64,000 nucleotides of DNA. Source: Embiotoca jacksoni (lineage: Eukaryota; Chordata; Actinopteri; Embiotocidae). Shown one piece after another: positions 26,190 through 34,786 of this stretch. Made by a program: the position numbers and the translations under genes. Positions within the stretch are counted from its first letter, which is position 1. The number at the start of each line of letters is the position of its first letter. The notes beneath the pieces were generated by a model. The model was not told the DNA's origin. It did not search any database and saw only the letters and a list, made by a program, of their open reading frames with translations. The stretch is taken from positions 744,001-808,000 of the forward strand of contig JAKOON010000028.1 of NCBI GenBank assembly GCA_022577435.1, given 5' to 3'.

Positions 26190-27322
26190 CAATTCTTTAC
26201 AACAGCAATAATACTGTACGACCAGCCGTAACGTAACACACACACAGACTCACTGCACATCAGCTCACAGAGCGCACTGTACCTTCATGACAAACACTTC
26301 CTGGTCTGTATCGAAGCCTTCGGGGAAGAAGCAGCTCATGAAGTGGTCCACGCCTGTGATGTCGGTGATGTTGACTGAGCTGAACAGCTGCAGGTGGAGA
26401 CCGAATCCCTTCCACAGAGCCAGGTTGAACATCTACACACACACACACATCACACACACACACACACACAAAGAGGCAAAAATATGAGTGTCAGACAAAT
26501 GAAATTCATTAATGTGGAATAAACCAGACAATAAAAAGATCAATAGACCAGATATCAGCGTGTTTTAAATTTCACCTTTAATCCAAAGAGAAAATCTGCA
26601 ATCTGCAGCATGTGTTCCTGGTACAAATTCGAAGGCAGACGCTGGTTGTATTTCTTCCAAATCTCCACAAGGGTTTTAATCCTTCAAATTAAAAACAATT
26701 TAAAATGAATAATATAAACAGACTGGCAGTAAATTATAGTTGACGGATTCACCATGTTTGTAATACCACCCACGAGGGCCAGAACCAGTCCTATGACACC
26801 CCCTTCGGTCACTGCACTAACACTGCAACTCATAACCATCACCCCCTCCCTTCCCCGCAGGGCGCAACAGACAGTATTGCCATTAAGGTTCACCGAAATC
26901 TCTGTTATGCTAAGACACCCGTACTTTCAGGGCGCATGCGCAGTGACTCAGCTCTTCCACGCTGTGCTGGGACTGTAACCCAGATACCTAAAAATCATTA
27001 GCACGAAACAAATTACACTAGATGCGACAGAGACAAACAAATAAATGCTAAATATAATGTAAAAGTACTTAATTTTTAAAGACCAAACTTCGGCAATAAC
27101 GGCAGAAAAAACAGAATGAAGCTAACTAACGTGAACTTCAATAAGCCAATGTTACTGTTAGCTTTTAACGTCTTACCCTCGAGCATACGACCTGTTGTCC
27201 TGGTCGGTAACGGAAGCGAATTGTTTAATTTGTGTCATAAACGAGTTAATGTCTCGTTTAAAAGAGACTAAAACTGGGTTTCTTTTATCGAGTTTACCGT
27301 AAAATGTCGCCGGTAAGTCCAT
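8142..27322 (-). CDS. cfap54: cfap54, cilia- and flagella-associated protein 54 (54 coding exons)
   Basis: CFAP54 (Chlamydomonas FAP54) is a structural protein of the C1d projection of the axonemal central apparatus, with FAP46, FAP74 and FAP221. Loss in mice impairs ciliary and sperm motility. The start codon at 27322 opens MDLPATFYGKLDKRNP. Exons 2-11 carry the conserved CFAP54 N-terminal block: KTLVEIWKKYNQRLP, LEYLLWAS, LYCAVCQCYYDNQ, VPWPQTATGRVLSDLF, HFLVVLEALGDD. Exon 22 has a fibronectin-III-like strand pattern (LQPNQTYVFAVAAYNRHGM). Exon 36 has TPLLLHAQRRLLERI. Helical, TPR-like stretches follow up to LRVFGQTVMLADGKLVFPPG and the stop at 8142. Exon lengths sum to 7,003 nt; removing one extra base in exon 35 gives 2,334 codons. 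Human CFAP54 is about 3,100 residues, so exons may be missed or the gene is shorter. Exon 51 and exons 37, 39 and 50 are the least certain. Confidence 0.88.
8405..8640. repeat. Tandem repeat of a GTCGTCCAAAATATGAAAA unit
   Basis: Four to five imperfect copies of a unit of roughly 35-45 bp (GTCGTCCAAAATATG, A-run, AGTCATACTATA), in the last cfap54 intron. The same words recur singly and inverted at about 8800-8935 and 9600-9680, so the array seems to be an expansion of a piece of a nearby interspersed element. Confidence 0.8.
8700..9690. repeat. Cluster of tRNA-like interspersed modules in alternating orientation
   Basis: At least five modules resemble the fish repeat reading 'gcagtggttag..gttg' (box A-like) and 'ggtttgattc' (box B-like). 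Plus-oriented copies lie at about 8965-9050 and 9350-9425; minus-oriented copies at about 8700-8770, 9195-9290 and 9465-9530. Between them a GAAAGTCATACTTATA word occurs twice (about 8790 and 9607). None folds into a full functional tRNA by eye; these are SINE-like or transposon-borne tRNA-like sequences. The block fills the intron between cfap54 exons 54 and 53. Confidence 0.65.
9997..10077. repeat. (ATATC)n pentanucleotide microsatellite
   Basis: About 16 near-perfect copies of the pentamer CATAT/ATATC just 5' (minus sense) of cfap54 exon 53. Confidence 0.95.
10348..10575. repeat. Interrupted (TG)n region
   Basis: 230 bp of TG-rich sequence with TGCG and TCTG interruptions immediately downstream (minus sense) of the cfap54 exon 52 donor. 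It generates several long spurious Cys/Val or His/Thr frames. Confidence 0.95.
10850..11335 (+). mobile_element. LINE 3' end (L2/CR1-like), degenerate
   Basis: A decayed 3' end of a LINE, in sense on the plus strand. The first part encodes the reverse-transcriptase ORF tail in broken form (LNKLDNPDHPLHHLLQGQRS then LTRTDTRDRSC, like the fish 'DPSHPLH..LPSGRR..NRYK.SF' tail). It ends with the classic GAATTTCCCTTTGAGGGATTAATAAAG terminus in pieces, plus a short CATC/CCTC tail. It is inserted in the intron between cfap54 exons 52 and 51, ending a few bases from the exon 51 donor. Confidence 0.75.
13600..14006 (+). repeat. Teleost interspersed repeat ending in (TTGAA)n
   Basis: Contains the fish repeat words CCAACCAGTCGAGGCAGATGG, GGTTCTGTCGGAGGTTTCTT, CTGTTAAGAGGGAGTTTTT and a GATTTGGCGCGATATAAATAC end followed by AATTGAATTGAATTGAA. 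Part of the AGGGAGTTTTTCCCTCTTAAC segment is locally duplicated. It lies in the intron between cfap54 exons 45 and 44 and ends 6 bp from the exon 44 donor. Confidence 0.75.
14368..14532. repeat. Compound (CA)n/(CAGA)n microsatellite
   Basis: Three (CA)n blocks separated by copies of a GGGCATGTCAGGAGTA/GGGCATGTCTGG spacer and an (ACAG)n run. On the minus strand the TG tract runs up to the cfap54 exon 43 acceptor. Confidence 0.95.
15409..15480. repeat. (CA)n microsatellite
   Basis: About 33 CA units in the intron following cfap54 exon 40 (minus sense). Confidence 0.97.
15841..15886. repeat. (GT)n microsatellite
   Basis: About 21 GT units just past the cfap54 exon 38 donor (minus sense). Confidence 0.97.
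16071..16150. repeat. (CA)n microsatellite at the cfap54 exon 38 acceptor
   Basis: About 39 CA units; on the minus strand the resulting (TG)n runs directly into TCTCAG at the exon start (16068). Confidence 0.97.
16509..16680. repeat. Triplicated (GT)n plus splice-donor unit
   Basis: Three successive units, each a (GT)n run followed by TTACCTCTG and CCCYGTGTCC. On the minus strand each unit contains CAGAG followed by GTAACACAC, an exon-like end plus 5' splice site. The first, second and third donors lie at about 16580, 16620 and 16661. Only the last joins the cfap54 exon 36 frame. Confidence 0.85.
16960..16963 (-). other. cfap54: Apparent 1-bp frameshift in cfap54 exon 35
   Basis: On the minus strand exon 35 reads LHTLERLHDSSK and then stops at TGA. 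Dropping one A of the AAAA run gives DSSNESLAHFALLFNSYTR, which joins the next exon (ERYACSVTPLLLHAQ) in phase. Exon length modulo 3 also requires one base fewer. Either an assembly or sequencing indel, or a real disabling mutation. Confidence 0.75.
17425..17502. repeat. (GT)n and (GTAA)n microsatellite
   Basis: GT run followed by seven AGTA/GTAA units near the cfap54 exon 34 donor. Confidence 0.95.
17778..17857. repeat. (GT)n microsatellite
   Basis: About 40 GT units immediately past the cfap54 exon 33 donor (minus sense). Confidence 0.97.
18765..18832. repeat. (GT)n microsatellite
   Basis: About 33 GT units within the intron between cfap54 exons 31 and 30; a shorter (CA)n sits at 18546-18591 next to the exon 31 acceptor. 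Confidence 0.97.
19432..19484. repeat. (GT)n microsatellite
   Basis: About 26 GT units a few bases past the cfap54 exon 28 donor (minus sense). Confidence 0.97.
20847..20918. repeat. (GT)n/(GC)n microsatellite
   Basis: GT run ending in GCGCGCGCGT in the intron between cfap54 exons 22 and 23. Confidence 0.97.
22989..23193. repeat. Two (CA)n microsatellites
   Basis: (CA)n at 22989-23067 with ACAAACAC/ATAAATAC interruptions and a pure run at 23112-23192. Together they make up nearly the whole intron between cfap54 exons 13 and 14. Confidence 0.97.
26142..26187. repeat. (CA)n microsatellite at the cfap54 exon 4 acceptor
   Basis: About 21 CA units; on the minus strand the TG tract ends in TAG right at the exon start (26141). 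A shorter run (26433-26471) abuts the exon 3 acceptor. Confidence 0.97.
27004..27070. repeat. Dispersed 64-bp repeat, copy 1
   Basis: Sequence around GACAAACAAATAAATGCTAA then ATGTAAAAGTACTT, found again at about 35736-35799 with roughly 85-90 percent identity. Unknown family. Confidence 0.75.
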
Positions 27323-27405
27323 TTCTGTGGTCAAATAAAACAACTACCGTATTTGTGTTCGATAAAACCGATAACAAACTGCCCGAATCTACGGTTGAGG
27401 GTCAC

Positions 27406-27419
27406 ATCACCATGACAAC
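27406..27419. promoter_or_regulatory. X-box-like (RFX) motif near cfap54
   Basis: ATCACCATGACAAC matches the RFX consensus GTNRCCNNRGYAAC at 12 of 14 positions. It sits 84 bp upstream of the cfap54 start codon, the usual distance for ciliary genes. Confidence 0.5.
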
Positions 27420-28118
27420 AACTGTAAAGACGCACTGTAGTGGGCAACTCGGGGCGGAGCTCAATGTAGGCGGAGTGAAAGCTAAAACCCCGCCCCACTC
27501 TGCCCGTCATTGGTGTGTACAGCTGAATCTCTGCCTCCTGCTTTACACATCGACATATATACATACATATTGATAAATACATACACGTATATATGTCTAT
27601 GGTTTTACATATCGGTATATATAGATATAGTTAGGAATATCTAACTATATACTACTACTACTACTACTGTGCTATTTAAAATGCATTCTGCTTTATTCTA
27701 TATCTTTCTTTTATTAAAGTTGAATTTTAACTCTCAGCTCAAAGATCAGAACATTTTCCTCATGAGAATGGAGACATTATATTACACAGATCAGAGGAGT
27801 CCACATTCTCTCTTATGAAGGGCCAAAAATGCATCTGGATTGAGGAATGTGGTACAAAAATAAATGAAATTGGTAAATTCAGTGGAAAAAAGAAAATAGA
27901 AAATGGTTTATGGATAGATTACCCATGTGTCTGTTTTTGGCTGATCCAGAAAACTGAAAACAAGTTAAGCCACTTATGATGCAACAATAATATTAAAATC
28001 AAATATTAAATATATTTTTGTTTTCTCCATTTTTTGACCTACATTCCCAAAACTACCATTTCACACCAGTAAGGTACCTAATTTAGAGTTAGAGAGCGAC
28101 ACAGACCACTGGAGGTTG

Positions 28119-28132
28119 GTCGCCAGGGAAAC
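28119..28132 (+). promoter_or_regulatory. X-box-like (RFX) motif near ccdc162
   Basis: GTCGCCAGGGAAAC matches GTNRCCNNRGYAAC at 13 of 14 positions, about 100 bp upstream of the ccdc162 start codon. Confidence 0.5.
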
Positions 28133-28234
28133 AGCACAACAAACAGCTCAGGGGCTGAGATTTAGCAGCACCGAAGGAGGCTTTTACTTTGAAAAGTCTG
28201 GATCTCAGTTGATTTCTGATTGTGCTGAAGCTGA

Positions 28235-31200
28235 ATGAAGATTTGGACCATGTGTGAGGCGTACAGAGTTTCCTCCTCCGTTAAAGTGAAGCAGATGGAG
28301 GCCGAGCTGTCGCAGCAGCTCTCCGCTCTGCGGGCCGAGATCGAGGAGAATGGATTCCCACCGGGAGCAGAGGGCTTCAACTCTTACAGGTTTGCTGATT
28401 GGTTTTAAAAGCCGTTTGGCCCTAAAGCTTCTTTAAGTGTCACTAATGTTAAAAAAATGTTCAGCTCTGTTCCACCTCCCAGAGATGTTTCCTTCTTTCG
28501 CGTGGAGAGAGAGCATGCACTGAGGAGAGGGCTGCAGGTGAGTACAAGAACATGTGTTGGTACCTGAAGGCATCACGCTGGACTTGATTCAGCTTCTCGT
28601 TGTGTCTCTGCTGAGTGTCCGTCTCCTCCTGGTCTCAGGTGGCCGAAGCTCTGCCGGTCCGGTCTGCGGCTGACGTCATACAGAGAGAGCTGCAGAGCTG
28701 CTTGAGTTTGGAGTACAGTCCCGACAGCCTGCCGCTGCTGCTGCACCAGGTGAAGACCAACTCCCTGACAGACAGAAGAGGGATTTATAAATCAGGTTAA
28801 AATAGTTTCCTCCGTGTTGTTTCCTCTTCAGTTCTACACGGACCGGTCCTTTCACCTGGCTCAGATCAAGTATCAGCTCATGCTCAGATGGACGAGATTC
28901 TGCCGCCACACCGGCGTCATTGAGGAGCTTTATCCTCATTACAAGGTGACGACCTGATTATAATTATACTTTTCAATGACATTAAGGAAATGATCTGTAT
29001 GTGGTCACAGAACTATTTCCTGCTCTTTAACCTGTATCAACCTCAGCACTGTGACAGATTACAAATCCTCCAAAATATTAATGATTTAGAAACAAAAAGA
29101 AAGAAGATACTTTAAATGAATTAAATCTAAATAATGTCAGTTCACGAGAGACGTTACAAATATTCAAAGAAAATCAAATGACAGTTGTGACGTTTTGTTG
29201 AGAAAGATATTAGCTTCCAGATGTGCTGTTGTCGTCACGGCAACTGGAGAAAGAAAAAAAAAAAAAAGAAATCCCAGTTATAAGAATGTTTCTGTAAAAG
29301 TGTGAATCCATGAAAACACAGGAGGAAACAAAGCTTTTTAAAAGGACCCTCTGCTGGATGATCTCCTCTCTCCTTCACGGAGCAGACGTGATGAGGAACT
29401 AGAGATGCTGAGAACCTTTTGATTGGCCAACTCGTGACTCTCTCTCAGGACCAGGTGCGGTACCTGACGGAGGAGTACGAGGACGCCATTCAGAGAGCGC
29501 GTAGACTGTCGGCGAGCAGAGAGAAGATGCTGACCGGCCGGGGAAACATCGCCAATCTGCTGACTCAGGACGATGTGGTCATCTACCTGCGCCGGCTGGT
29601 CTGCCACCTGCAGGCTGTTAAGAACATCCACAACTTCCTCAGAGTAAAACAACAACAACAAAAAAGACCTCCCGTGTCTCAGTTTACTGTTTCTGGTCTG
29701 TGAATTCAAATGATAGAAGTTATAAACATCCTCCTGAACAGGCGCTGCACTACGTACCGGCGAGTGAAAGAAGAGACGCAGAACTGAAGGTTGATGAGGG
29801 AACTTTACATGATAATGGTGAGACTCAAACCACAAATTCACCTTTCAATTTAATCTGGACTTTAAATGTTAAACCTGACTAGTGGAGGAAACTCCAGGTG
29901 CGAGTTCATGAAGCAGGTTTTTATTCTGGTGACTTTGAGAGCGTCCAGTGCTTCGATTAAGAACTTTCTTTGGGACACATTGATAATATTTCAGTCCCTC
30001 CAAGAAATCTTGCAATCGTGATCTTTTGAGCACAATAATTAACTTAAATTAAAGCTATGTCTGCAATATCTGCAGCAGCACAACTTCCACGATTTTTCCT
30101 CAGAAAACAGGCAGGAATCATTCATCACATAATATATTAAACCCACAGGTACTTCAGGTCAGGCCGACCCTGTTCCCCTCCACACGGCTCACCTGGAGGA
30201 GCTGCTACCGGAGCTGCAGGCGTTGATCACCGACTTCCACCTGCCGTACGACGCGGAGAACGTCAGGACTCCTACAGACGAGATGGAGTTATTCAGCGTG
30301 GTAACGACACTCAACCATGCCGACAGCAGCTCATCTTTAAATGTGTGAAGGTGGATTTAAAAGGTGTGCTGCTGTCCCACCAGGTGTGGACCCACTTCAG
30401 ACGCGTCTTCAGACGACAGCAGCAGATGAAGACGTTTCCTCAGTACGACGGGAGCGACGCCACGGAGAGCCAGTGGGGGAGGAGGAACGCCGACACGGCT
30501 CTGAGGAAGGAGGCCGACTGGATCCCCTTCATCCGGGTTCGAAAGAATTAAACAGTGAAACAGTCGGTGAGGAAGGTTTTCTTCACGCTGACTGTTCTGG
30601 TTCGGTCCTGCAGGTGAAACCCAGACGAGATCCGTGGCAGCAGAAGATCCTCACAGAGCTGAAGGAGAGGAGCTCCGTCGACGAGCTGATGAAGGCACAC
30701 TGCAGGTTTCTGCAGGTGAGAGCAGCTTATTCCACCCTGAAACCAAACTTTTAGTTCCTCTCTATATAAACTTCCCACCTTGTCGTCCACGCCTCCATCT
30801 GACCAGGAGTCCGATCTGCTCCACGTGGCTGCAGATCTGAAACATCAGACCTCTCCTCCTGTTGGCGTCTTATCGTCTTCCTCCGTCTCTCGCAGCAGGA
30901 AGAACAAACGGCAGGCGGTCTCCGAGATCTGGACCCGTCTCTACAGCGCTCAGGTATCCACCACCTCAACAAACAATGAGAGACACTGTGAGAGCTGCTG
31001 ATGTGATGGAGGTGACGTCTGTGTTGTTAGGAGACCATGAGACGCTCGAGCAGGTCCAGAGGCAGCGACGGAGAGAGACCGACGTCCACTGATGGAAGGT
31101 GGGTCAGAGTCTGCAGAGGAAACTGAAATTAAATTATTCACCTACCAAACAACTTCAAACATTAGTGCTGTCTGCCTTCACTTTACTTATGACTTCACTT

Positions 31201-34200
31201 CCAATAAAAGCACTCACCTGTATCACATTCCTGCTTCTTCTATAAACAGCTCCTCTCTGGGGGACCGTCTGCAGGTCCTGGGTCTGGAGGACAGTCTGGA
31301 GGACCATCTGGAGCATAGTCTGGAGGACCGTCTGCAGATCCTGGGTCTGGAGGACAGTATGGAGGACGGCCCATCAGATCCAGTCAGAACCAGAGGAGCT
31401 CACCTGTCCCTCGTGTTCCTGCGGCACCTGAAACTGAGAGATCTCCAGGTGAGGAGGAGAGCGATGAAGATGGTGAGTTCTGGTCTCTGAAGTGATTTGA
31501 TCTGTGTCTGTGACCCAGCGCATCTCTCTGGGCATGCTGAACTACCTGCGCTCCGTGGAGAGGACTCTGACCTTTGACCTGGCCGGTCTGCAGCAGCAGG
31601 ACGAGGAACTGCGCAGCACAGCGGAGGAGACGGGCTGGATGAACGCAGCCAGAGGAGGGCGAGGACAGGCCGGAGGTCTGGGCTCCTTCCAGCACGTCCA
31701 CAACTCTCCTGTGGACTACAAGGTGACGTCTCCAAGTGTGATGCAGCGTGATGCGGACGGGAAGTGTGAATGTTACCTCTTCCTGTTCCAGGTGCGCTGC
31801 TCAGAGTTCATGCAGTTTGCAGAGGTGGAGAACCTGCAGGACTTCTACAGCCATGAGCAGCGCGTTATCCACACTCAGGACCAGAGAGGCTTCTTCATCG
31901 TGTACGACGCCGCTCTGCAGGACCTGGACCAGCTGCAGGACCAGATCCTCCTGATCGGCTCGCACTTCATCCGCAGACACGGGACCAGAACTGAGGCGGC
32001 GCCAACCTCCACTGCAGACAGAGACGACCGGGCCGGGACGGAGGTGGACCGGGTCAGGGTGCTCCTCGACCTGTGGACGTGTGAGGTGGAGTTTCTGGAG
32101 AGTAAAGTGCAGGTAGACAGATTAAAAAGAGAATTTATTGTCTATTCAGTGTAAAACATCAGTGATTGTATTCTGAAATCGGTTTCCTGCAGCTCCTGAA
32201 CTGTTACTACGAGGCGTACCAGCACGCAGCGGGGGCCGAGGAGAGGTGTGCGCTGGCCCGAGTTCTCACTGACATCATGCACAGGAGGCCACAGCTGGAC
32301 CTGAACCAGGACTACTTTGTTCAGGCCTACAGGAAGGAGACGGGCTGCATGCAGAGTCACCAGCAGCTGATCCGAGACGTCCTGGACCACCAGGTGAAAA
32401 ACGAACAGCTGCAGGGGGCGCTGTTCACCTGGGAACAATCAGAGTGGTGTTTCAGTTAGAGATGAATCAGTTATCAAATACTGCATATGATCCTGCTGTC
32501 TGTCCCCACGCTTCCCGTCTGTCCCCACACTTCCTGCCTGTGCCTCCCGTCTGTGCCTCCTGTCTCTCCAGATAAAGACACAGAGACAGTATCTGGAGCG
32601 AATCTGGAGAGACGACCGCAGAGGTTCCTCCCGAGACTTCGGCCTTCCACTGAACTACGTCCCCAAACATCTGGTGTCCCTCGGAGGCAGCAGGTACGTC
32701 CAGCTGTGGAGCTTCTGTCCTGCAGAGTTTCAGGGTTTCACCTCTGTGTTTCCCCCTTCATGTTTTGCGTTTGCAGCCCTGCTCTGATGAACATCTTCCT
32801 CCTGGAGGTCCACCCGTCTCTCTGCTTGTCCTCGGCCGTCTATGAGGGTTTACTTCAGGCTCACGCTGACCTCTGTCAGCTGCACAGAGCCTCGAGCGTC
32901 CCTCACAAACTGGTCCTGCAGCAGCGGGTCCTGCAGCGGGCCCTTCAGAGCTGGGACCGTCTGTCTCCACCCGGAGCCTCCTACAGCTGTCAGACTCAGA
33001 GGGATGTAGGTGATCTTCCCTCCTCACAGTCTGCTGACATCCTTCAACAACCTCACTAACTTCCACTCCGTCCCTCGCAGCTGTTCTCAGGTGTGTTTAT
33101 CGAGGATCCGGTTCTGGTTCAGAAGGCGGCCCTTTCCCTGCTGCGGTCTGCAGAGGAGCGGGACGTGAAGCAGAGACACGCCGTGGAAACTTTCTGCAGT
33201 CTGCTGGAGGTCGTCACCCTCCGACATCGGCTGCTGGAGTCGGCGTCAGAGACGGAACATCTGGGACAGTCAGTAGGACACGAACGCTCTCTGAAACCAG
33301 ACAAGAAGGGACATTTTAGAACTTGACCCAGATCTACTGAAACCTCTAAATCCTCACGGGAGAAAGCGTGTTCTGTTGACATGACTGTCAGTAACATCCT
33401 TTTCTCAGGTTGTACAGAGACGTGGCCTCCGAGCTCGGCTTTGGAGACTTCCACCTTCACCTGCGGCCGCTGCAGTTTGAGCTCGCTGAGCCAAAGGAGC
33501 AACAAAGGTCCGCTTTCATCACAGCGGCACCGGAAGTCGACAGCGTGGTGGACAGGTGACTACACTTTTGAGACACTTGCATAAAACAGGTCTGAGGTCT
33601 CCTCATGTGCACCGTTATATATATGAACCTGTGCTGCAGGTTCATCCCGGCCCACCTTCCTCTGAGCATCCAGGAACTGGACCCGACCCAGATCGGGAGG
33701 TTCAGCTTCAGCTCCGAGGAGGCAGTGATCCAGGTGAGGTCACATCAGACACACTGATGAAATAAAAGTGTGAACTGGTCTCCTGGAAGTCTTCCATCTC
33801 CTCTCAGCTCCTGAACAGTCACAGCATGGAGAACCTGCAGGTGAGTCTGGCCTGTCAGGTGACCCAGAGGAACGCCCTCATCGCTGCGGTGAAGCTCGCC
33901 TGTGTTTGTCACTGGGCACAAAGAGCGGAGGTGAATGTTAAAGTCATATTTATACTCTCAGAGCGGCGGCACCGCATTTATCTGACAGTTACTGTTCACA
34001 TCAAAACAGCTTTAAATCAGCTCATTAATAAAACTAACTGAGAGAGTTTCTTTCTGGTAACTGCTGGTTAAATCTTCACTTTGTTTTACATTTTATTCTC
34101 AGAGTGAACACAAAGATGGAACATTTGAATCCGGAAGTGGGAAACGGGAAACATCCAGCTCTTCTCCCTCGTCCTCCTCCTCCAATCAGAGGTCAGATGC

Positions 34201-34786
34201 TTCACTCTTTACGAGCTTTTCTTTACGAGCTCTTTAATGAAATACATTCCTGTCTCAGGGAGGCCTTTGTGTCCATCCAGCTGCAGAAAGCAGGTCTGCG
34301 TGATGAGATGCTGGATCTATTTGTGAAGAAGCAGCAGGCGTTGGGAAGTTTTATGAGAACCCCGGTGAGCGGATGGTTTAGGAGGCCGAGGAGCAGCAAC
34401 GGGAGGACTGATGTGACTGAAGTAAAACAAATGTCCGTCTCTCTGCAGGAGGAAGCAGCGAAGATCAAACGGGAGCACATCATCGACTTCCTCAAGAAGT
34501 ACGTCCCTGAAACAGATTCACAGCTTCAGTCACAACGTGCAACTCCTAATGGGTCATTTATATTTCAGAGCTGTTTAAAGATGAACTGACTGAAGGTAAA
34601 TGTCCACAGGTTCTGCAGCCACACGTCTGTCCACTGTGTGACAGCACAGATCGTCTCGTATTACTACAGTCTGACTTCCCTGCTGGACAACGTCCCCTCC
34701 GTTCGTCAGTCCTGCTTCGTGATTGGACGAGCTGCCGAGCCCAAAGTCACCCTGGATGCAGGAGCTGACCTTTCCCCCGACAACAG
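28235..34786 (+). other. ccdc162: ccdc162 exon map, exons 1-25
   Basis: 28235-28389; 28483-28537; 28639-28749; 28832-28945; 29449-29643; 29742-29817; 30149-30300; 30384-30536; 30614-30715; 30807-30953; 31031-31098; 31250-31448; 31519-31722; 31792-32112; 32193-32393; 32572-32693; 32777-33005; 33081-33268; 33409-33555; 33640-33733; 33808-33930; 34103-34191; 34259-34364; 34449-34498; 34610-34786. Exon 18 uses a GTCAGT donor so that its CA overhang completes a Gln codon with exon 19. Confidence 0.82.

Larger units (their letters stand above)
19489..27322 (-). other. cfap54: cfap54 exon map, coding exons 1-28
   Basis: Coding exon limits read from frame, phase and GT/AG sites: 27177-27322; 26576-26681; 26283-26432; 25976-26141; 25760-25818; 25479-25622; 25078-25185; 24876-24956; 24468-24660; 24268-24366; 23774-23886; 23576-23690; 23204-23289; 22859-22987; 22606-22753; 22455-22507; 22231-22359; 21976-22138; 21723-21856; 21412-21609; 21223-21315; 20953-21141; 20667-20785; 20439-20586; 20196-20351; 19968-20090; 19766-19864; 19489-19612. 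All junction phases agree. Exon 25 needs the GTAAGC donor after 20196, not the nearer GTGTTG; exon 28 starts after the TGTGTGTAG acceptor at 19613-19614. Confidence 0.8.
27323..28234. promoter_or_regulatory. Divergent promoter region of cfap54 and ccdc162
   Basis: 912 bp separate the start codons of two head-to-head genes. I see no TATA box in a convincing place. Two X-box-like motifs lie near the two starts (27406-27419 and 28119-28132). A GGGGCGGAGC-like GC box occurs at about 27450. The middle is AT-rich with a (CTA)n run near 27655. The 5'UTR limits are unknown. Confidence 0.65.
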
